A stretch of 64,000 nt of DNA, taken from Diploscapter coronatus. Lineage: Eukaryota; Nematoda; Chromadorea; Rhabditida; Rhabditidae. A program made the translations under genes and the position numbers. The stretch is taken from contig OZ038423.1 in NCBI GenBank assembly GCA_964036155.1, forward strand, positions 40,749,249 through 40,813,248. Reading direction: 5' to 3'. How positions within the stretch are numbered: the stretch's first letter is position 1; each line of letters starts with the position of its first letter. Positions 24,601-34,167 of the stretch are shown piece after piece. The notes under the pieces were generated by a model. The model did not search any database. It was not told where the DNA came from and saw only the letters and a program-made list of their open reading frames with translations.

Positions 24601-26946
24601 TCTCATTGCTAAGGTATGCAAACTTTGTGATACTGAATATCATTTCTACGTTTTCATCAGATGTGCTGACAGTGCAGTGCGAACTTTTCTGCACTACCAT
24701 CAACATTTCTGATTTTCATAAAGACCTTTCCACACAAATTGCGGTATTTCAGACTGCGCACAAGAACGGAACGACTTTGAAGGAAGAGGCGATCAAACTG
24801 GGCGTCCTGAATGCCGAGCAGTTCGACCAGTGGGTCCGCCCTGAGAACATGCTCGGACCCAAATAACCAGTCTCTTTTTCTAGTTGATAGGACTACGGTA
24901 GACAAACAACCATTTGCTTTGATCATTGATTGATTATTCTGGTATAGCTTTGTATGACTTAGTTATCGAAAACAGGCATTCGTAAACTAAATTTCTCTTC
25001 GATGTCTTTTAGCAGTTTTCTACATATTTGTTTTCGAGATCAAAGTATTTTGCGGTACGAGACTATTATCTCGCTTTGTATGAGGTGACAACGCGCATAA
25101 AAGTTTCATTTTTATCGCTAAACTATCAGAAAAAGAATGCCCATTTGATTATTTTCGAATTATTTTGGGCAGTTAAAAATGGAAAATTCGGGAATTTTGA
25201 CCCAGGAAGTTCAACAATCCAAGTTTAAGAAAAGATATGTTACCTGGGAAACGACGGGCCTGGAGAGGTAGATGGACACGAGAGAACCGACTTGAATCAT
25301 AAGCAGGATGAAAGACAGAGCGACCATGAACACCCAGAATACGATGCCCCAGCCCTTCGCGAAGTACATCCTTTTCGGGCCGTGCATGGTTGTCGTGTCT
25401 GAAAGGGTGATCATTCACTCACAGATGCTTCTATTTCTCCTTACTGGCAAAATGCTTCGTTTCCCTATCCAAACTATTAACAGATTTGGTCTGCACGATT
25501 TTCTTCATATTCTCCACTGGCACCTGAATTCATCATTCGCTTGCCACTTGCAATTTTACGACTCAAACATTTAATTATTTTCCTTCTGCAAAAATTGCAT
25601 CCCTGATTGAATCATAGAAAATTATATTACTAATGTCTACAGAGGTGAGTAATCTTCCGCCTTGTAAACTATGCCAATATGGAACTTTAATTATTAAATT
25701 CTAAAGAATCGAGGCAATTTAGATAATCTTACATCGAGCATGACGTGAGACGTCCTTCGAACGATGTCGGAATGCTTGATGAGTTCGCCTATGGTCGAGC
25801 CTCGGGAGGATCTGAAATCAAATTATTGTCTATTATCTGATCTGTGAAATATTCACTTAGTCAGAAGAAGGAATGGTTTTTATCATAATCGACGCCCACT
25901 TTAAAATAACTTAGACTTTATTTTATAAATATGATATAAAATAGTTCCAAATGTAAAATTGAGTCATACAAAAATTGTATGGCAAAGACGTTTCCGATTT
26001 CTTCTAAAATTTTCCATATTGGTCATGAAAAGCACATGACTCTGTTTCTGGTATCATAAAAGAACTCCGATTGTACAGAATTTACCATTCTCCTGTAAAG
26101 TGTCTGAGAAAATCTTTCGAGACAATCGAATTCGAGATTAAAGGTGGAAATTATAAATTGCCAAATTTGGAATATCGTATCTTTTATGATGATATTTTAG
26201 CGTTAATTTACTCAAATTATATCCAATAAGTTTCGCAATACTTACGGTCGTTTATGCCCCCGATGTGATGGGAAAAGCGAGGAATGCATAGAGTCGTGAT
26301 CTTCTTCGTCGCCTCCCGTTGAAAAGCGCACCTGAAAATGATGCATTCTACTAGATTTTTAATCAAACTACTAACTTTTTCCACTAACAACGTACTTTGA
26401 TTTTTGTTGCACATTGTTTTTGAAATTTTGCAGAAAACAAGGAAATGAACCTACATTGTTGGACAAGTGCAAATCAGATCCATTGGCCACACAGGGCACG
26501 TCCAAATAAATCCCCATTCCATTTTCCGAAGAGTGCATCGAATCGTTCGATCTGAATTCCACTATCAATGAATTATGCAGTCATCTCCTTCATTAATTAA
26601 TCGATCAATTTATTATTAGATTCTCAGTGATTAGTACTTTACTGACTAAATTTGAGTTCTAGGTTCAAGCTCAAAAGTGACTATTAGATGATTGATAAGG
26701 CAATAAGCCAATAATACTCCTATTTGTCGTCAGATGAAAACTCAGAATGCACCGGAAAGAACAACGAAAATGATTGAAATGGGGTGAAAGTTCACGCGAT
26801 TCATTTCGAGCAAACAATGCATCGAGACTCGATTTCTATTTGAAGATCAGCTAATACTGAATTGTGAAAATCACTTACGAACTCTGCTCGGGGCGAATTA
26901 TCTTCGGCACGTTCGGAACGCTTTGACTATTGTGTATCTTCGGCAT
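18641..26946 (-). CDS. DEG/ENaC-family cation channel subunit
   Basis: Sodium-selective, amiloride-type channel subunit that assembles as trimers in the plasma membrane; nematode members serve touch, acid or peptide sensing and defecation rhythm. Nineteen exons: 26946-26879, 26551-26455, 26331-26246, 25811-25733, 25523-25445, 25398-25244, 21055-20968, 20897-20817, 20755-20659, 20590-20468, 20420-20362, 20317-20142, 20054-19817, 19693-19537, 19495-19383, 19336-19212, 19167-18988, 18858-18793, 18745-18641; 723 aa. A Ser-rich cytosolic N-terminus of about 135 residues is followed by [10 protein letters not shown] and helix M1 (about 150-180). Then come [15 protein letters not shown], the FGKCFTL block, and Cys-rich loops ([18 protein letters not shown]). 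The pore helix M2 carries [18 protein letters not shown] at about 562-579. The position usually mutated in degenerins is Ser (ILSDIGG). A charged tail of about 120 residues follows. Intron 6 (21056-25243) contains the fumarase gene on the other strand. Orthology to a named nematode subunit is unresolved. Confidence 0.95.
21664..21672 (+). other. fumarase 5' leader after splice acceptor
   Basis: TTTCCTTGCAG ends at 21663, nine bases before the fumarase ATG at 21673. With a pyrimidine-rich tract upstream, this looks like a spliced-leader or 5' UTR intron acceptor, and it supports choosing ATG 21673. Confidence 0.6.
21673..24866 (+). CDS. fum-1: fumarate hydratase, class II, mitochondrial type
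   Basis: Interconverts fumarate and L-malate in the TCA cycle as a homotetramer. Thirteen exons: 21673-21789, 22049-22122, 22337-22488, 22700-22805, 22854-22980, 23027-23182, 23386-23507, 23551-23715, 23913-24036, 24085-24173, 24413-24491, 24536-24613, 24753-24866; 500 aa. The first 33 residues ([19 protein letters not shown]... RNFSAT) are Arg/Ser-rich without acids, as expected for a mitochondrial presequence; Met35 or Met37 could start a cytosolic form. The mature enzyme begins [20 protein letters not shown]. Substrate-site motifs [29 protein letters not shown] and [16 protein letters not shown] are intact, as is the fumarase/aspartase signature [15 protein letters not shown]. The whole gene lies antisense inside an intron of the DEG/ENaC gene. 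Intron 2 contains a fold-back element, and intron 5 is only 46 bases. Identification is certain; the symbol follows the C. elegans name. Confidence 0.97.
22164..22311. repeat. fold-back element in fumarase intron 2
   Basis: Arms of about 48 bases, 22164-22213 and 22261-22311, are imperfect reverse complements. TGTATTTGTCGGTGGCTACA pairs with the complement of TGTAGTCGCCGATAAATACA, and ACGGTTTATA with TATAAACCGT. A pyrimidine-rich loop of 47 bases separates them. It fills about two thirds of the 214-base intron. No coding capacity. Either a MITE or a long RNA hairpin. Confidence 0.75.
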
Positions 26947-26950
26947 TCCT

Positions 26951-28500
26951 CTGATACTAAATAAAACATAGATTTAGTCCAAAATGTATTATTTGATAAC
27001 CTAATAATAATTACCTGGTGATTGATTCTGAGTTCCGAGTCTGTCCAGAGAAATCGAGCAATCAGTCAGTCAGTTTCTTCCTTTTCCCTTCCCAATTTTA
27101 TCATCCTTGGCTGTTCTTCCCTCCCCTTTTGCCCCCATTTTCGTGCTCTTTTTCGTTTCCATTTTTATCATGCCTTTTACGATTCAGCACTTGTAATTAC
27201 ATGATGCTGTGTGATAAGTGAATTCACGAATATGCGTGATTATGTGTTGCACTGCTGTGTCCGTGTCTGTGCCTGACCGGTCACCTTTCGTCTCTCAACT
27301 TTTCGCCTTTCTATTTTCGTATCAGACGATAAAGCAATAAATCTAATCGACGCCTACATAAAGGGTCCGTGTTTATTACAAATTATCATTTCAAGTGCTC
27401 TTGTTTCTGAGAGTACTTGAACAACATTTATTATATTGGTTAGTAACAATTTTTACCCATTGCATTATTTTCAGATTATTACTTTTCTACTTATCATAGA
27501 TTTAGTTTCGACGAGTTCTATGGTTATTTTCACGAAGTATTTCATCAGGCAACAACACGATAATGTTGACTGAAAAAGGATTATTTACGTGTCTTGGATT
27601 GGGAAGTCATGAAAATTTCCTATGCTATCCATGAATTCTTATTTACTTATCACTTTTCAAAACCACCTTCTCATTATCATATCTTCGCACCAAACACCCC
27701 AGTTATTGCCCCTAAGAATTCCCATTTCCATTTCATCAGTGACAACATTTACGAGTCTTTGTCATTTATGCTTACACTATCGAAAGTCAGAAAGAGAATA
27801 TGAGAGCTCATTGAGCCGTGTCAATGATGAACTCTGATTGTGAGTCATCAAAGTTGGTACTGTAGGAATATGAACGATCTAATAATTCATTGATCTAGTC
27901 GCTCTTTAAAGTAAATTAAATAACCTTTCAATGTATAATTCCGAGAAAAATTGATTTTAAAAATGACCATGAACAGTGCCATATTTTGATCTTTCATTTT
28001 CTTATCATTCAAACTCAGAAAATCATCTTCTTTTTCTATTTAACATTTTATAATGATGACTTGGATCAAATTTTATTCATTAGTTTCAACAAAAACATTT
28101 GTTAAATTTTAGAAAAAGGATCATTCAGTGGTGATCGAAAGGAAGGGATAAATAATTGCAACAAATCGATTTTGACATTGAATAGAGTAAAGCTTATTTC
28201 AGAGGAAATGGCAAAGGAAAAAACTTAGTTTTTAATATTTTTCTCCAAATATGCAAGCTGAATTCCGTTGAGATTTTGGGTGAAATAAGCATCCACTTGA
28301 AGGAAAATATGATTAGTTAATGAAAATTGTCCAAAATCTCCTCATCATCATTTTGCACTCCTCGACTCAAATGGTAGCAGTTTGATTGTTGCAGTGTCTG
28401 TGAACGGACTTACATCTCTCGTGGCCGAGCACAGCAAGGAAGATGGGCAGTTGCCTGGATTAGGACTGATCTGAGTGAGAATAGATGGAAGAGGATCGGC
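26951..28500. other. region between the DEG/ENaC and SMG5-like genes
   Basis: Promoter side of the DEG/ENaC gene and 3' side of the SMG5-like gene, both on the minus strand. A minus-strand donor (CACCAG before GTAATT, near 27014) could end a non-coding first exon spliced to the acceptor at 26951, four bases before the DEG/ENaC ATG. About 27060-27190 is pyrimidine-rich. A short hairpin (CAAGTGCTCT / AGAGTACTTG) lies near 27391-27420. No further gene seen. Confidence 0.45.
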
Positions 28501-31500
28501 TCAGGGCACGCCCACTGATGCTCGAGAGGATACGGCCTTGTGGAAACGATCGTGGAATCCTTCGATCTGGTAGATGACCATCGCTGAAAATTTAATTACA
28601 TATACTTGGAAAAAACGAACTCTTGGAAGGTTCATCACTTTCACTTTCTTCGAGTACTTTTTCTTTACTTTTAAAGATCTAAATTTTCTTAAATTGGTAG
28701 GTGATGAATTTACAAGTAGTAAAAAAAGTAAAAATTGTATCGTACATGGAATTTTGAAGTGCTGGAATTTGTCGAGATTTTCCACGAGCAGGGCGACGAG
28801 TGTTTCGTGAGAAGTCAGGCCGTGTTCATTTGCAGAGGCAATCAATTCCCTGAATTGGCCAAATTATGAAATTCTATCCATACATCTCTTTTTTTCTATT
28901 GAAGAGTAATTGATACTTTGCGCATTCCTCGTGTGCATTTGCCTTGACGATCTGCAGCCTGTCCCTCTTCTGCGCCCTTTCGATCAATCTAAGTGTGGAG
29001 CGAATCGTCTCATTCGATGTCTGAAACGAATTGATAAGAATGTTGATGTCTGTTGTTGAAAACAGATATTTTCCATCAAAAATTACTACGGAATACTAAA
29101 ATCATAATTAGGTCCACCAAAGAGAAATGCAAACAAAAATTAGAAAAAAAGAAAGTTCTGCTAAGAATTCCTTCTAATGATAACAAGATGAAATTTCGAT
29201 CTTGAAAAAATAAATAAAATTATCGTTATCATGCAAATAAAATAAAATAGTCTTTTTCATGTTCATAGTGGTAAAATAGGAGAGAAATCGAACCTTCATT
29301 TTGTCGATGATGGAGAGAACAAAGGAGGGCAGAACTGAAATGAAATGGCGAGAGAAAATGAGGTCCCTGGCCAGATTGGAGTGCTTCTCGAGGACTGAAG
29401 TGTCGTAGATAACGTAGACTGGCAACCATTCCAGAGAGGTGGCCTGAAAATAGTCCATTTCGAATAAGTTTTTCTCCATGAATTTAAGGAAATTGTTCCT
29501 GAAACTCGGTCTTCAAAAAATAATTAACAAGTTGATTCAGGAAAATCCACCTGTTTCTGTCTAATGTGCAATTCAGCCATTTTCTGCGCAATGTTCTCAC
29601 GTCCATTCGCCTGTTTGCTGCTCTTGTCTCGCTTCTTGAAATAATCACGGAATTGGATGGGCGATTCCGTCTGAGAGGTCAGCTGATAGGCCCAGTAAAT
29701 CAGCTGTCGAAGAGGACGGGGAGATCTGGAATAAAATGTTTTTCTTTAAAAATTTGGAATAAATTTTATCTGAAATTATAGAATTCTTTAAAACCTGCAT
29801 GATTTTTTTCCTTTTCATGATTAAACGTAAGAAAAAAACTCGATAGAAAAACGGCGTAAATCATACTTAGGATTGTTTGATTCGAGAATGGGTCCATAGA
29901 TGAGCCAGCTCAACTCCTCATCGACATCCTCCTCGTATTTCTTGATGGTGTCCAGCAGACCGTTGAGCTTGTCCATTAGAATACTGACAACATCGTCATA
30001 CAGCTAAAAACAGTAGATTAAATGAAAATCTGGGAAGTAACGACATCGAAATGACAAATTTAGATGTGATGGCGAAAATCTCTACACCTTTCTAATTTAT
30101 ACAATTTTACATGGCTAATTTATGGTTTTAGAGTTTAAGGTAGAAAAAAAAATTTAAATAATTACTCACATCCCTGAATGCACTTGGAATGGGTGTGCCA
30201 CTCTTCTCGAGTCCATTGTTGAGCACATCGTCTGCGTAGTACATCCATTCACAGGCAGTCGCAAGCAGTAGCATTTCCAGATTCTTCTTCTGAAAACCAT
30301 TATTCCTCTTTTCTAAACAAAATCTTCAACCGACCATATCCATTTTGTTGCTCTCTTCCTTCTGTCCCTTTGCATCTCCATCATTTTTTCCCTCCCCTTC
30401 TTCATCTCCACTGCTTTCATTCTCATCGTCATCACTTTCTCTTCTTCTGCGACGACGTGCTCGATGAACGTTGATCTGAAATTCGCAGAGAATATTTAGA
30501 GCGAGGGTTCAAAAGGAAATATATTTTTCCTAACTCGTAAACATCATCCCTTCAGATTTGATAGGGAGGGAAGTTTTAAAAAATCACCTTTTAAACTGAG
30601 AGTAGAACAAAAATGAAAACTCACATCCGAATCGACTTCTACTGCACATTGGATTTTCTGCAGCAGACAGCGGAAAGTCTCGCAAAGAAGCTGAGTTGCA
30701 CCGAGAAAAACATCGTCTGGAAAATGAGTAAAGAAATGAATAAAGGAGAGAAAATTGCATACATCCCATTTGTGAAGGAGAGAGCATAGCAGACATGGAG
30801 AGGACGTTGACTAGCAAAGGCAATTGGGGATGAGATTCCAGATTTTCCACATCTTCCAGGGCTTCTGTCCACAACTCGGAATGACGCTGCAGCTCTATCT
30901 TCCTAAGAAAATTGATTTTCGCGAAAAAACTGAAAGCATTCCTACTTATACTGAATAGTGGTGAGTTTGACGAGTTCAGCGACCCTCTCCTCCATCGGAT
31001 CGTCGAATTTCTCCGTGAGTGTCTTCTCCACGTTCTGCAGAGCCAATGCGAACGGCTTCTCCACAGTCAGAGCCATCATCCAGTGACTGAAATCAATAAA
31101 TGGAGAAAAAATGTATATTCGATGCATAAAAATGTCCGTTAGGAAAAATATTCAAGGCTTATTACCGTAGTGACATGATGTGAGTGTCAGTAAGAGCGAG
31201 TTGGTTGAAAGCATGTCCGAGGTCGGGGTCGATGCTGATGGCTTTCTTGTAGAATGCACGGATGAGGGCCTGATTCGAGTTCATATATCTGCAACGAATT
31301 CAATCAACAAATGCAATCAGTCATTCCCTACCTGTGCAAATCTCCGATGTACAGACTGAAAACGGCCGCGTGCTTCGTACCCGTCTTCATCTGATTGCGC
31401 AGCTCGTTGATGAATTCCGTTATAATCTTGCTCGAATACTTCGTGCCAGCCTAAATTTGTCTTTCATTTGGAAAATAAATAATTTTAGAATGTTTCATAA

Positions 31501-32233
31501 ATCAAGCCAATAACAACCTCACCAAAACTGGAGGAAAGTAAAATCCAAACCCCAAGTTTTCTTCTAATTTTAAAACAAATAAACTCTGAAAGCAAGTCGG
31601 AGCCTTCAGTTTTCGAAGCCGAGACCAATACTTTCATCCAGCCTTGACTTTCACTTATAGCAAAGTTTCAAATTGAATTAAAAATTTCAAAAGTAGCTAG
31701 TTGGATTCTGATAAAATATGTATAAAAACCGAACTAACCTTTCTGCGCTTGATGGTCTGCACGGGATCTCGATAAGCTACGCGCCAGAACAATTCGAGGC
31801 CTTTCTGATCGTCAGAAGTCTGTTCGAATTCCAGCAGCAGCTTCAGAATTCTGAAACAAATGGAATAGCGCCTTCTTTCATTCTTAGCAAGAGTGACAAC
31901 CAAAATATTACATTACGAACGACATATTTTTTCTCGAAAATATGACAGTAATTTCTACCAAATCAGTGTTTTTAAAGACATCAAGAATCCGTAAAAAGTG
32001 CCTGTCTTCATATTGTTAGAAAGAGTTTGCTGTCTGTATCGTCATTTCAGTTGGCATCACAAAGCATTAGTTTTATTAAAGGCCCCTCAAAATAGCTTCA
32101 CAAGAACTATCCAAAGTCAAGAATTCACTTGAAATGCCTACTTCTTCCTGAAGGCCCTGGCCTTATCCGAATCGGGATCCTCCACATCGAGCGTCTTTTT
32201 CAGCTCCAGACAATAACGACCGATTTTCTCCAT
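28501..32233 (-). CDS. SMG5-like nonsense-mediated mRNA decay factor
   Basis: EST1/SMG5-6-7 family protein that, with SMG7, recognises phosphorylated UPF1 and promotes its dephosphorylation and decay of nonsense mRNAs. Fifteen exons: 32233-32142, 31850-31739, 31450-31332, 31288-31166, 31086-30946, 30902-30763, 30716-30625, 30475-30335, 30289-30170, 30003-29867, 29725-29551, 29443-29294, 29020-28917, 28849-28746, 28583-28501; 610 aa. The N-terminal part has the 14-3-3/TPR-like signature ELFWRVAYRDPVQTIKRRK, then SLYIGDLHRYMNSNQALIRA and PDLGHAFNQLALT. A basic-acidic linker (RRRRRRESDDDENESSGDEE) follows. The C-terminal PIN-like domain begins near WLPVYVIYDTSVLEKHSNLA; one Asp is kept, but a full catalytic acid set is not evident, as in SMG5 rather than SMG6. 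It is much shorter than human SMG5 (about 1,000 aa). The start follows an acceptor by six bases. SMG5 is favoured over SMG6 or SMG7 by the PIN arrangement and linker. Confidence 0.85.
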
Positions 32234-32613
32234 GAAAAGCTGAAATCAACGCAACTCAAAATAGTTGCAAAACGAAAGGTAAAAGTATGAAATGCTGATA
32301 TAAACAGCACAGCTGCGAAAATATCAACAAACAAAATCTCAATATTTATCGTGTCGTTGAATTTATCACAGGGATCTTGTCTTATCTTATATAAACTAAA
32401 TAAGTATTAGACCTGGGAAGCAACGTTCACAAAGACATTTGAAAAAAGAATCGAGGCGAGAAGAAATGCACTGGAAGAGAAATGTGAAACACGAATTCGA
32501 AATCCCCACTATCTAATTGCCACAGTTAAGCATTCCTTAATTGAATGGTTTAATTGACCAATTAATTAATTAACACATCTATCCGGGAAGAACTATGAGT
32601 TGAAATCGAAAAT
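32234..32613 (-). other. short intercistronic gap, possible operon junction
   Basis: 380 bases separate the cytochrome b5 stop from the SMG5-like ATG on the same strand, and a TTTCAG acceptor ends six bases before that ATG (leader CTTTTC, 32239-32234). No independent promoter motif is visible. This spacing and acceptor fit a nematode operon with trans-splicing, but do not prove it. Confidence 0.35.
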
Positions 32614-33623
32614 TTACGCGAAGAGCCGAGTGGCTCCCTTGTAAATGACATAGACGGCAATTCCGATGACTGCAGGAATGAAGAAATTGGTCCAGGTCGG
32701 GGAGAAAACGATGTCTTTCCTGCAAATGCACAACTCAACGAGACTAGTGATAGCATTAGTTAGAGCATTTTTGCTGCATAATTACGCGTGAAACATAGAA
32801 TTTTGGCTTGATTATTCAAGAAAATCGTAAATTTTGACGCTTCATTTAAAATTCATTGCAATAATTCGAAGAAAAAATCTAAAAATTGATATAAATCACA
32901 GGTGAAATGCGCGTGTTGATCGTTGAATTCAGTTGGACGAATTACTCTAAAATATCGGAATCGTCGGAGTATCTAAATGCCTACCAGCTGTCCCCAGGCA
33001 CATCGCCAACAGCGTTTTTGCCAGTCTTCGTACCGGGCTTATTCTTGTCGGTCTCTGCCAGCACTCCTATCTGGTAGTCATCCGTCATCTGCAGGGCGTC
33101 CTTTGAATGGCCCACGTCGTCAAATGCATCTGTCGCATCCTGAAAAGGGAACGACTTGAATGGAAGTTGAATAAAAGTTTTAAAAGTCTAGTGAAATACT
33201 TCAAAATGATCTAGAGGACGAGATTTTGAAAGTTTTTTCATGAATTTTTGAACGAAACACGAAATTTTTGTGAAAATAGTGAAATCCTTCGCAAATATAT
33301 TCAACAGAATTGATTTTCACCCTTATCACTACCATCATCTATCTTCACAAAATGTACTTTGGACTTTGATCTTCCCTTGAAAAACTAAAATTCAACCTTT
33401 CCAGCGTGCTCCTTGATGACCTCTTCTCCACCGGGGTGTTCCGTGAGGAAGGTTGTTACATCGTAGACCTGTAGAGTGGGGATGAGTTGGGGTGGATTTG
33501 AACGAATTGGCCTACCTTGCCGCGTAGAACGATCCAGCAATTGCCGTTCGGATCGGACAGGTTATTTTTCTCGACCTCGGACAGGGAAATCACTCGGTTC
33601 TTGTCGTCTCCTGCCGATGCCAT
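32614..33623 (-). CDS. cytochrome b5, tail-anchored (microsomal type)
   Basis: Small haem protein that passes electrons to desaturases, hydroxylases and cytochrome P450 at the ER membrane. Four exons: 33623-33516, 33468-33397, 33139-32985, 32719-32614; 146 aa. The haem domain holds both axial-histidine motifs, TEHPGGEEVIKEHAGKDAT and FDDVGHSKDA. After the core, a linker rich in Lys/Thr/Gly (DKNKPGTKTGKN) leads to a single C-terminal hydrophobic helix, WTNFFIPAVIGIAVYVIYKG. The protein ends with a short basic tail (ATRLFA), the classical tail anchor. Length and order are typical. An acceptor (TTTTCCAG) ends five bases before the ATG, and a strong minus-strand donor (GTAAGT from 33886) could end a non-coding first exon at 33887. 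The gene is divergent from strumpellin and upstream of the SMG5-like gene. Confidence 0.97.
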
Positions 33624-34167
33624 TTTTCCTGGAAAATAAAAATCACCAATTTTAAAAACAAGCGAAAAATAAAGAAGATAGTTAAGCGAAAAAGAGATTC
33701 AAGATTAAAGGATGAGTATGCAAAAGCACTGCGAATAATTGTGGTTTGCGCAAAGTGGGAGTAGCACAGCGAGGAGGCAGAGAAGCGGTGCAGAGACAGA
33801 GGTCGAAAGTTCGGAGGAAGAAAGATAGGGACGAACTCGCTCGACTGTCAAAACTCGACGTCACTCGACCATCGATCACAACTTACCCAGGTAGTCAACT
33901 AGTCAGGCAGGCAGAAAACGTGAGTTACTCAAAGTTTCACGCCCATTTGCAAAAAATGACTTCAAAATACGCAACTTTTTGAATTTTCTGGAGTGCTGTG
34001 GTTTTAGGACGAGATTGACTGTTTCCCTCGTACAATCTAATAATTCCATATTTCAAAAAATTCACGATAAATCGAAAATTAACGGAAAACATATTATAAT
34101 GACTCATTTCAAGTGGCACGTTCTATGGACGAATCTGAGTGATTGTTTGATTTGACATCGACATAAA
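33624..34167. other. divergent promoter region, cytochrome b5 / strumpellin
   Basis: Head-to-head 5' region of 544 bases. On the minus strand a strong donor GTAAGT (33886-33881) would close a non-coding cytochrome b5 exon ending at 33887 and joining the acceptor at 33629. Purine-rich sequence lies at 33750-33840. A 78-codon plus-strand frame at 33746-33982 has no recognisable domain and is probably chance. Confidence 0.5.

Noticed and set aside
27391..27420. Short hairpin CAAGTGCTCT / AGAGTACTTG as a possible miRNA
   Set aside because: A stem of about 10-12 bp is too short for a miRNA precursor.
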